NCBI GenBank assembly: GCA_002899795.1
Contig: PPDG01000499.1
Coordinates: forward strand, 1 to 5,775
Reading direction: 5' to 3'
DNA length: 5,775 bases
Source: Desulfobacteraceae bacterium
GTDB taxonomy: Bacteria > Desulfobacterota > Syntrophobacteria > BM002
Positions 1-4,451 of this stretch are shown here, in pieces. The translations under genes were made by a program, and so were the position numbers. Positions within the stretch are counted from its first letter, which is position 1; every line of letters begins with the position of its first letter. The notes beneath the pieces were generated by a model that worked only from the letters and a program-made list of their open reading frames with translations, ran no database searches and was not told where the DNA came from.

Positions 1-145
1 CCATCTGACCCAGTCCGAACAAAGCTGCAGTTTCCATGGATGCGCTCCTCCTTGAATTACAGTCAACGTGGTCCACTCATCTATGAAACGATACTGCAGA
101 AAAACTCTAAACTCAAGACTAACCTACAATCTCCATCGGCAGTCC

Positions 146-161
146 TGGCACAAACGTTGCA
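146..161 (+). promoter_or_regulatory. Sigma-54 (RpoN) promoter upstream of the PilZ gene
   Basis: The sequence TGGCACAAACGTTGCA matches the -24/-12 consensus TGGCACRNNNNTTGCW at every defined position, with the GG and GC elements at the obligatory spacing. The predicted transcription start is near position 172, which leaves a leader of about 28 nt before the ATG at 200. Sigma-54 promoters need an AAA+ enhancer-binding protein that usually binds 80-200 bp upstream. Only 145 bp of upstream sequence is present, and I see no convincing dyad activator site in it. Promoter assignment is by motif only. Confidence 0.8.
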
Positions 162-199
162 CTCGATCATGGCGCGATTTAAACTAACAACTCACAGAA

Positions 200-577
200 A
201 TGGACGCAGCCATGGTGGCAGACCGCCGCACACCCACAAGGATCAGAGCAAGATGGCCTGTTGTGGTCCTCACTGATAAAGGGGTTCTTCTGGCAGAGAC
301 CAGGGAGATTAGCAGTGAAGGGGTTTTCATTAGCTGCGAAGAACCGTTAAAGCCTGAGGAAAAACTCCGGGTGTTCATTATGGCCCCGAATCATCGTCCC
401 CTTGAAATTCCTGCCGAGGTAGCCTGGTCGAATCCTCACGCTTCCGAACAGGAGACCACCCCCAAAGGAATGGGCTTGCGCTTCACGAAAGATTCCAGTG
501 ACCAGCGCCAGCGTTTGCAAGATATAGTTGTTCAACACTACAAAACAAAAACCGGCCCCATTCTCGATAAAAAATAA
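200..577 (+). CDS. Small PilZ-domain protein (putative c-di-GMP receptor)
   Basis: This 125-aa soluble protein consists almost entirely of one PilZ domain, the family that binds cyclic di-GMP and passes the signal on through protein contacts. The N-terminal RxxxR motif is visible as R10-T-P-T-R14, followed by the WPV strand (19-21). The second motif, normally (D/N)xSxxG, is E36-I-S38-S-E-G41, so Asp/Asn is replaced by Glu while Ser and Gly are kept. The C-terminal strand GMGLRF (about 89-94) and a closing helix complete the fold. There is no signal peptide or membrane segment, and no attached output domain. Start choice is uncertain: ATG at 200 has no clear Shine-Dalgarno sequence, and an in-frame ATG at 212 is also possible, which would still keep RxxxR. 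It sits alone behind a sigma-54 promoter. The family call is firm; ligand binding is inferred and slightly weakened by the Glu. Confidence 0.88.
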   Translation: MDAAMVADRRTPTRIRARWPVVVLTDKGVLLAETREISSEGVFISCEEPLKPEEKLRVFIMAPNHRPLEIPAEVAWSNPHASEQETTPKGMGLRFTKDSSDQRQRLQDIVVQHYKTKTGPILDKK

Positions 578-594
578 CCCACCTCCCGTTCACC

Positions 595-609
595 CTCCTG
601 TCACAGGAG
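595..609 (+). terminator. Possible hairpin terminator after the PilZ gene
   Basis: CTCCTG-TCA-CAGGAG forms a perfect 6-bp stem with a 3-nt loop, 17 bp after the TAA stop. No uninterrupted T tract follows, only scattered T residues near 618-623. It is therefore a weak or non-canonical intrinsic terminator, called mainly from its position. Confidence 0.35.
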
Positions 610-643
610 ACGAATCGCTTTCTGATAGGCTGTGGAAAACCAC

Positions 644-827
644 TAACCCGGATGTTTTATGAATTTCCGTGGCGAGAACGTGAAGATGGCCGTCCTTCCG
701 GGCGTCCTCGGGTGTCGCACCCTGCGACGTACCATTCAGGTACGCCTCAGGTCTAAAACCCTGCGGTTGCCCGGTTGCACGGCCATATCAGCGGTCACAG
801 CAGGTGATTCATGAAACATCCGGGTTA
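644..827. mobile_element. MITE-like non-autonomous element, 184 bp, with 21-bp terminal inverted repeats
   Basis: The left end (644-664) begins TAACCCGGATG and the right end (807-827) is its inverted copy, matching at 20 of 21 positions. The inner edge of the right repeat is the palindrome TTCATGAA; in the left copy one base differs. Inside are nested complementary pairs: ATGGCCGT (686-693) with ACGGCCAT (779-786), and CCGGGC (698-703) with GCCCGG (769-774). Two local hairpins lie in the middle: GTCGCA-CCC-TGCGAC (714-728) and GTACC-ATTCA-GGTAC (729-743). No protein is encoded. The size, terminal inverted repeats and lack of coding capacity fit a MITE moved by a transposase encoded elsewhere. 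A clear target-site duplication is not visible; only TAA/TTAA-like bases flank the CCCGG ends. A structured RNA cannot be excluded. Confidence 0.7.
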
Positions 828-899
828 ACCTCTGCCCTGTAATAAACGGCTATGGGCTCCGACTATTTTTCACCTGAGCGGCAAAAACTGTAGAGCTAT

Positions 900-928
900 T
901 TGTCAAGTTCCTCTCTAATGATTACATT
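900..928 (+). promoter_or_regulatory. Sigma-70-type promoter for the serine protease gene
   Basis: A -35 box TTGTCA (900-905, 5 of 6 consensus) is followed after exactly 17 bp by a -10 box TACATT (923-928, 4 of 6, with the key T1, A2 and T6 present). The predicted start near 935 gives a leader of about 48 nt. It lies downstream of the MITE-like element, so the protease need not depend on read-through from the PilZ gene. Confidence 0.5.
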
Positions 929-961
929 AAGAGCTTAATGCTACGAACCTAATATTTAATC

Positions 962-976
962 GGAGAGGGTAAAGGA
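962..976 (+). promoter_or_regulatory. Ribosome-binding region fixing the protease start
   Basis: Two purine-rich blocks, GGAGAGGG (962-969) and AAAGGA (971-976), precede the ATG at 983. The second lies 6 nt from it, a usual distance, and supports this start codon. Confidence 0.6.
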
Positions 977-982
977 ACCATC

Positions 983-2020
983 ATGCGGTGTAAGCTTCTT
1001 TTTTCGTTTCTGGTCGTAAGCTTGGTCGGCTTTAGTTCTTTTGTTGGAGCGAGTTCGCTAAGCAAGGTATTCAAGAAAGTCAATCCTGCCGTGGTAGTGA
1101 TCCTCACCAAAGAACGTGGATACTCCAGTCTGAAACCCGGGGAAACGGTCACCGTAACCAAAGGTGGACTGGGTTCCGGCATTGTGATTTCCAAAGATGG
1201 GTTGGTCATGACGTCCGCTCATGTGGTTCAGGTGGCGGATTCAGTAGTCGTTCGGTTTTTGGATGGAACCATGACCGACGCCAAGATCATAGGTGCCGCC
1301 GCCCAAGCGGATGTGGCCTTGCTGAAACTCGATCGTCTGCCTGAAAAACTGGTTGCGGCTGAGTTGGGTGATTCGGATGACGTTCATATCGGAGATGAGA
1401 TTTTCGTCATTGGGGCTCCCTATGGCGTTGATCATACGTTAACAGTTGGTTATATGAGTGGCAGACGAAAGCCTGAAACTGTCTGTAAGCCTCTGGTGCC
1501 GATTGAGTTTCTGCAAACCGACGCTGCCATCAATAAGGGCAATTCCGGCGGTCCCATGTTCAACAAGAATGGCAAGGTAATCGGCATCGTAAGCCATATT
1601 CTATCTCAGTCCGGCGGATCCGAAGGTTTGGGTTTTGCGGTCAGTGTTAATACAGCCAAGGAACTGCTTCTCAATCGAGATTCGATGTGGACTGGTCTGG
1701 AAGCTTATCTGGTCTCCGGTCCCTTAGCCAGGGCGCTAAACGTACCTCAGGGAGCAGGGCTTTTGATTCAACGTGTGGCAAATGACTCACCCGGAGAAAA
1801 ACTGGGCCTAAAACCGGGCAAGATACCTGTGCAGGTTGCCGGAGAGCGAATTCTCATAGGTGGTGATATAGTACTCGAAGTGCAAGGTATACCTATTTCC
1901 GACGATTTTAGGGAAACGTGCCGCATAGGGGAGAAAACCGGGGGACAGAACCGCGGGGGTATCATGGATATGAAGGTGTTGAGAGGCGGTGAAGTCGTGA
2001 ATCTTGCCGTGTCCAATTAG
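983..2020 (+). CDS. Exported HtrA/DegS-like S1C serine protease with one PDZ domain
   Basis: This 345-aa protein is a trypsin-like protease of the HtrA family, which degrades misfolded proteins in the cell envelope. Residues 1-23 form a signal peptide or anchor (K4, then a hydrophobic run, ending V-G-A at 21-23). The protease domain covers about 27-215 and has an intact triad: H80 in TSAHVV, D110 in ADVALLKLD, and S188 in KGNSGGPMFN. A single C-terminal PDZ domain occupies about 220-343. Within it a segment of roughly 15 residues (GKIPVQVAGERILIGG, about 279-294) separates the GLKPG turn from GDIVLEVQGIP, an extended form I associate with some HtrA-like proteins. Length and the single PDZ domain resemble DegS more than two-PDZ DegP. 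The stop codon TAG lies inside a 32-bp palindrome. It appears monocistronic, with its own promoter. Family and activity are secure; substrate and whether the N terminus is cleaved are unknown. Confidence 0.93.
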   Translation: MRCKLLFSFLVVSLVGFSSFVGASSLSKVFKKVNPAVVVILTKERGYSSLKPGETVTVTKGGLGSGIVISKDGLVMTSAHVVQVADSVVVRFLDGTMTDAKIIGAAAQADVALLKLDRLPEKLVAAELGDSDDVHIGDEIFVIGAPYGVDHTLTVGYMSGRRKPETVCKPLVPIEFLQTDAAINKGNSGGPMFNKNGKVIGIVSHILSQSGGSEGLGFAVSVNTAKELLLNRDSMWTGLEAYLVSGPLARALNVPQGAGLLIQRVANDSPGEKLGLKPGKIPVQVAGERILIGGDIVLEVQGIPISDDFRETCRIGEKTGGQNRGGIMDMKVLRGGEVVNLAVSN

Positions 2021-2049
2021 CCCGGATTATTCATGAATAATCCGGGCTA
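2018..2049. repeat. Perfect 32-bp palindrome overlapping the protease stop codon
   Basis: The half-site TAGCCCGGATTATTCA is repeated in perfect inversion around 2033/2034, giving a 16-bp arm on each side. It supplies the TAG stop of the protease gene and lies between convergent genes (the next stop is at 2102). It can form a long hairpin in either transcript and may act as a bidirectional terminator or mRNA-stabilising structure, but no T tract follows on either side. Its first 21 bases match the ends of the 644-827 element at 17-18 of 21 positions, so it is probably a related mobile or REP-like repeat. Confidence 0.75.
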
Positions 2050-2101
2050 GTCCGCCTTACCATCTCAGAGAGTTCAGCACAACAGGAGTGATCCCCCTTC
2101 T

Positions 2102-2677
2102 TTATGGGGTTTTCCAGGTGATCTGGCCGTCCTTGCCGAGTAAGACCAGGGAAGAGACCGATCTTTTTTCGATGGTGCCGGTTCTCTTTAGTTTGGTAGA
2201 GTCCATGGTTCCAAGTACCGCACGTTCATTCTCGGCTTGATCATAGAGGGCCAAATAAGGGTCGCCGTCATCGTCAAGGGACAGGGAAATCCGCTCGTTG
2301 CCGGTTTGATCCCGCAAGGTCACATACGGTTGCCTTCCTGCTCCTAATCCGACGGTGGCGCGATGATTACCCTTGTTGTCGGCAAAGGTCAGAATCGGAC
2401 CTTCATCCGGTGATGTTAGACTAAAGACGGCACGAAACTGGCCATTCTTGCCAAACAGCACTATTCCTGGTCCACCTGCATACATTCCCCAGGTGGAGAG
2501 GATGTTGTCCTCCTTATCCACCAAACGGAACTCTTCTGCTACAATGACATTTTGGGCCCCAACCTTTTTTTCAGCCAAAACGGGCGTACCCAAGAAAAAC
2601 TGGCTTGTAAGCATGCCACCCACCAAACCAGCCAACAGCGATAGCATAAGTAGTAGGCTAAATTGTTTTTTATTCAT
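2102..2677 (-). CDS. Exported repeat protein with about 23-aa P-x-L-x-D-x-x-G-x-x-R units; function unknown
   Basis: This 191-aa protein starts with a signal peptide (K3-K4, hydrophobic 6-23, likely cleavage after VLA at 33-35), so it should be outside the cytoplasm. The mature part is built from tandem units of 23-24 residues starting at P70, P94, P117 and P140. They follow the pattern P-x-(L/V/I)-x-(L/F)-x-(D/G)-x-x-G-x-x-R, alternating strands and turns. A degenerate unit precedes them (EEFRLVDKEDN, 48-58), and a final partial unit closes the protein (LLGKDGQITWKTP). This suggests a repetitive beta-strand fold. I recognise similar repeat proteins as conserved hypotheticals but know of no established function. 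The ATG overlaps the end of the upstream FHA gene by 8 bp and its ribosome-binding site lies inside that gene, so the two are probably translationally coupled. Confidence 0.8.
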   Translation of the reverse strand: MNKKQFSLLLMLSLLAGLVGGMLTSQFFLGTPVLAEKKVGAQNVIVAEEFRLVDKEDNILSTWGMYAGGPGIVLFGKNGQFRAVFSLTSPDEGPILTFADNKGNHRATVGLGAGRQPYVTLRDQTGNERISLSLDDDGDPYLALYDQAENERAVLGTMDSTKLKRTGTIEKRSVSSLVLLGKDGQITWKTP

Positions 2678-3512
2678 TTCCCTCTCCTAAATATTCGATG
2701 TCCACAGTGACTTCATCTAAGTCCGGCGCTCCTTCGAAGGTCTGATCCAGGAATGCTGCGGGATAGTATCTCACGATTGCCTCAAGGATGTCTTCTCGAG
2801 AAGCCACAACCACTTCGATGCTCATGCCTGTCACCATGCGCAGGACCTGGATGGCAGAAGAGTCAAGGGGGTCCGCCATTGCCACCAGCAGCTTGCCCCC
2901 TGCTAACTCCACCGGCACGATTACATGAGTTCTTGCCACCTCCGCCGTTACCAGTGAGGTGACCTGCTGTGGTATTTCCCTTTCTTTCAGGGTAGTGAAT
3001 GGGAATTTCAACTGCCTGGCCAGAGCTTTGGCTCTATTGTCGTCATCCAGAAGCCCCAGGTCTATCAACATCTGGTCTATTGTCGGGCTCTTTTTCTCCT
3101 CGCCTAATACCCCCAGCAGTGTCATTTCATCGACGATCCCCGCCTCCACCAGACAGGCACCAAGCTTTTGAACACATTGAGGAGTTGTGGTGCTTTCAGC
3201 ATCTTTTCCCTGGGGAGTTTCATCTTCTTGAAAAAACCTGAGCATTACGCTGCCGACTTTTAGTCTGTCGCCGCATGAAAGGATTGCCTTTTCGAGCTTT
3301 TGCCCATTTACAAAGGTACCGTTGCGGCTGTCCAGGTCTTTGACTACAGCCTGACCTCTCACCCTGCCAATCACGGCGTGGCGTTTTGAGACGGTGCGGT
3401 CTGGCAGAGGTATGTCATTGGTCGAGTGCCTGCCGATGATCATCTTGGCATAGAAAGGGAAGACTCTCTTTGTCGTGAGCTTGGTTTCAAGGATAAGGCA
3501 AGACTTGATCAT
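2670..3512 (-). CDS. FHA domain plus GspE/MshE N-terminal-domain protein
   Basis: This is a 280-aa cytoplasmic protein when started at the ATG (3512), which has AGGTGG 7 nt upstream; an in-frame TTG at 3539 would add nine residues. An FHA phosphothreonine-binding domain fills about 5-95, with all signature residues: G27-R28, S42-x-x-H45, N64-G65 and N69. After a polar linker (96-112), residues about 113-250 match the N-terminal domain of type II secretion/type IV pilus ATPases (GspE, PilB, MshE). This shows in KLGACLVEAGIV (116-127), LARQLKFPFTTL (164-175) and VPVELAGGKLLVAMADPLD (199-217). There is no ATPase domain and no Walker motif. In MshE this domain binds c-di-GMP through paired RLGxxLxxxG motifs. 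Here the first is kept with Lys for Arg, and the second is degraded (T144-I-D), so nucleotide binding is doubtful. It probably serves as an adaptor linking a phosphorylated partner to another protein. It is the middle gene of a minus-strand cluster. Confidence 0.88.
   Translation of the reverse strand: MIKSCLILETKLTTKRVFPFYAKMIIGRHSTNDIPLPDRTVSKRHAVIGRVRGQAVVKDLDSRNGTFVNGQKLEKAILSCGDRLKVGSVMLRFFQEDETPQGKDAESTTTPQCVQKLGACLVEAGIVDEMTLLGVLGEEKKSPTIDQMLIDLGLLDDDNRAKALARQLKFPFTTLKEREIPQQVTSLVTAEVARTHVIVPVELAGGKLLVAMADPLDSSAIQVLRMVTGMSIEVVVASREDILEAIVRYYPAAFLDQTFEGAPDLDEVTVDIEYLGEGNE
2680..2688 (-). promoter_or_regulatory. Ribosome-binding site of the repeat protein, inside the FHA gene
   Basis: On the minus strand AGGAGAGGG ends 2 nt before the ATG at 2677, with its GGAG core about 7 nt away. 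It encodes the last residues of the FHA protein (LGEGNE), so ribosomes finishing that gene arrive at this site. This favours coupled expression. Confidence 0.65.
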
Positions 3513-3519
3513 AAGCTGT

Positions 3520-3525
3520 CCACCT
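3520..3525 (-). promoter_or_regulatory. Ribosome-binding site deciding the FHA protein start
   Basis: AGGTGG on the minus strand lies 7 nt before the ATG at 3512. It falls within the alternative TTG-initiated extension, which argues that the ATG is the true start. Confidence 0.65.
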
Positions 3526-3595
3526 ATGAATTCGTTCAAAATACCAGTTAGGTTGCCAAGGGAAATAGCTTGTTAATTCACAAAGTACGTACGTT

Positions 3596-3970
3596 TCAAA
3601 AACCAGAATAATCAATGACGATTTGATTGAAACCTTCCGGACAGTATACCTCTTGCACTGTCTTTTCTGGACCAATGTCAACATATTCACTCTGTACTAC
3701 GGTGGAGCCCTCTTGGAAGTTGACGGAGAGAGTGTGAGATGAATCCGAGGGGACAATTGGCGCTGCTGTAATGGAAAAAGTCTCTCCATCGTTGGAGAAG
3801 TCCATATGGTAAATCCTGATATTTCTCAGTGTCTGATTGGTAATCACAAGGGTAACGCGGTTTCCGCGGGGGGAACGTATGTTGAAGCTTCTGTCGGCTA
3901 AGGTCTTCGAGACCAGACCAAAATTCGACAAAGCTATTGCCAAGACCAGAATGCTCGCAGTTTTCTTCAT
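3596..3970 (-). CDS. Small exported protein of unknown function
   Basis: This 124-aa protein is read from the ATG at 3970, chosen because GGGAGG lies 4 nt upstream; a GTG at 3988 would add six residues that include this site. The N terminus MKKTASILVLAIALSNFGLV, followed by a probable cleavage after T-L-A (about residue 25), is a standard Sec signal peptide. The remaining roughly 100 residues are rich in short beta-type stretches (VTLVITNQTL, IRIYHMDFS, FSITAAPIVP, HTLSVNF, QIVIDYSGF), suggesting a small all-beta periplasmic or secreted domain. There is one Cys in the mature part (in EVYCPEGF), so no internal disulfide. I do not recognise the family. It is the first gene of the minus-strand cluster, 83 bp ahead of the FHA gene. 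Confidence 0.75.
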   Translation of the reverse strand: MKKTASILVLAIALSNFGLVSKTLADRSFNIRSPRGNRVTLVITNQTLRNIRIYHMDFSNDGETFSITAAPIVPSDSSHTLSVNFQEGSTVVQSEYVDIGPEKTVQEVYCPEGFNQIVIDYSGF

Positions 3971-3974
3971 GTTT

Positions 3975-3980
3975 CCTCCC
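3975..3980 (-). promoter_or_regulatory. Ribosome-binding site deciding the start of the small exported protein
   Basis: GGGAGG on the minus strand ends 4 nt before the ATG at 3970, a strong Shine-Dalgarno match. It places translation at MKK rather than at the upstream GTG, and the signal peptide reads cleanly from there. Confidence 0.7.
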
Positions 3981-4135
3981 AGGGCCACTCAACCACAAAA
4001 TCGATCTTGGGATGCACGTTCTCTTGTCAAGTTTCTCTTTCAGCATAACGATCATGTCATTGGGTTATCCGTGTTTTTTATGCAAATGTAGTACCGTTTT
4101 ACAGGAAAGAATTCCTTTTATCTCACATTTCAGCT

Positions 4136-4252
4136 AGTGAGTAGTAAGTGGTAAGCAGTGAACAGTAAACGGTGAACGGCATTCAACATCTCACATCTCA
4201 TACTCCAAGCACCAAAGCTCAGGGTTTCAGGTGTCAGGTGTCAGGTGTCAGG
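4136..4252. repeat. Mosaic heptanucleotide repeat array, left block
   Basis: Starting at 4136 the sequence can be cut in one unbroken 7-nt register: AGTGAGT, AGTAAGT, GGTAAGC, AGTGAAC, AGTAAAC, GGTGAAC. It then passes through the CACATCT-like units (4185-4205) to three perfect copies of TCAGGTG (4227-4247) and a partial fourth. The consensus of the unit changes along the array while the 7-nt step is kept. This resembles the heptanucleotide short tandem repeats known from filamentous cyanobacteria in design, though not in sequence. Confidence 0.7.
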
Positions 4253-4303
4253 AAAAACAGACAGAGAATCTTACACCTGACCACTGGAACCTCCCTCGGT
4301 TTT

Positions 4304-4366
4304 GAAACCTGAACACTGAACACTGAAACCTAATTTATCTCAAATCCGCAATCCAAAATCTGCAAT
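4304..4366. repeat. Mosaic heptanucleotide repeat array, right block
   Basis: Nine consecutive 7-nt units run in register: GAAACCT, GAACACT, GAACACT, GAAACCT, AATTTAT, CTCAAAT, CCGCAAT, CCAAAAT and CTGCAAT. Part of it is roughly the inverse of the left block (GAACACT against AGTGAAC-type units). Between the blocks, ACACCTGA (4273-4280) is a perfect inverse of TCAGGTGT (4241-4248), so the two sides could pair. The block stops 5 bp before the sigma-54 promoter. Confidence 0.65.
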
Positions 4367-4371
4367 AGCTC

Positions 4372-4387
4372 TGGCACACTACTTGCT
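4372..4387 (+). promoter_or_regulatory. Sigma-54 (RpoN) promoter of the SH3b/BamE-like gene
   Basis: TGGCACACTACTTGCT satisfies TGGCACRNNNNTTGCW at all defined positions, with correct GG/GC spacing. The predicted start is near 4398, leaving a leader of about 54 nt to the ATG at 4452. The position normally occupied by activator-binding sites, 80-200 bp upstream, is filled by the heptamer arrays. Motif-based call. Confidence 0.82.
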
Positions 4388-4437
4388 CCTTTAAAAGCGG
4401 GGAAAGTTCCTCAGATGAAAGGCCATAGGTGACCTGG

Positions 4438-4443
4438 AAAGGA
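4438..4443 (+). promoter_or_regulatory. Ribosome-binding site deciding the SH3b gene start
   Basis: AAAGGA is 8 nt from the ATG at 4452 but only 2 nt from the alternative GTG at 4446. The spacing favours the ATG. Confidence 0.55.
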
Positions 4444-4451
4444 ACGTGGAG

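Larger units (their letters stand above)
578..982. other. Intergenic region between PilZ and protease genes
   Basis: This 405-bp non-coding stretch holds a short hairpin (595-609), a 184-bp MITE-like inverted-repeat element (644-827), and a sigma-70-type promoter (900-928) with ribosome-binding sequences (962-976) for the protease. I find no credible ORF in it. Sequence between 828 and 899 shows nothing I can name. Confidence 0.7.
3971..4451. other. Divergent intergenic region with heptamer repeats and a sigma-54 promoter
   Basis: This 481-bp region separates the minus-strand cluster from the SH3b gene. From 3971 to about 4135 the only candidate signal is a consensus -35 box, TTGACA, on the minus strand (4025-4030), with no good -10 partner. 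From 4136 to 4366 it is dominated by 7-nt repeat arrays. A sigma-54 promoter (4372-4387) and the SH3b ribosome-binding site (4438-4443) follow. No real coding sequence is seen. Confidence 0.7.

Noticed and set aside
40..276. 78-aa plus-strand ORF overlapping the start of the PilZ gene
   Set aside because: It has no ribosome-binding site or recognisable domain, its composition is random-like, it covers the sigma-54 promoter, and it runs out of frame into a clear PilZ gene.
2753..3241. Several 69-80-aa plus-strand ORFs antisense to the FHA gene
   Set aside because: They are Pro/Cys/Ser-rich shadows of a gene with unambiguous FHA motifs on the other strand.
4001..4030. Sigma-70 promoter for the minus-strand cluster using TTGACA at 4025-4030
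   Set aside because: The -35 box is perfect, but sequences 16-18 bp downstream (AAGATC, AGATCG, GATCGA) match the -10 consensus at only two or so positions. It is mentioned in the region note but not called.
900..4040. Shared 17-bp sequence TTGTCAAGTT(C/T)CTCT(C/T)T at 900-916 and 4024-4040
   Set aside because: 15 of 17 bases match, but the flanks diverge at once and the promoter signals read in opposite directions, so this is probably chance similarity around a -35-like word.
3687..4055. 122-aa minus-strand ORF overlapping the small exported protein
   Set aside because: The protein is rich in Arg, Pro, Trp and His, with no signal or domain. The alternative frame has a strong ribosome-binding site and a clean signal peptide.
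4100..4120. Hairpin AGGAA-AGAA-TTCCT followed by T residues, as a terminator
   Set aside because: The stem is only 5 bp and AT-rich, and no plus-strand gene upstream needs a terminator there.
4136..4366. CRISPR array
   Set aside because: The repeats are 7 nt, contiguous and degenerate, with no conserved 23-40-nt repeat or unique spacers, and no cas gene is nearby.
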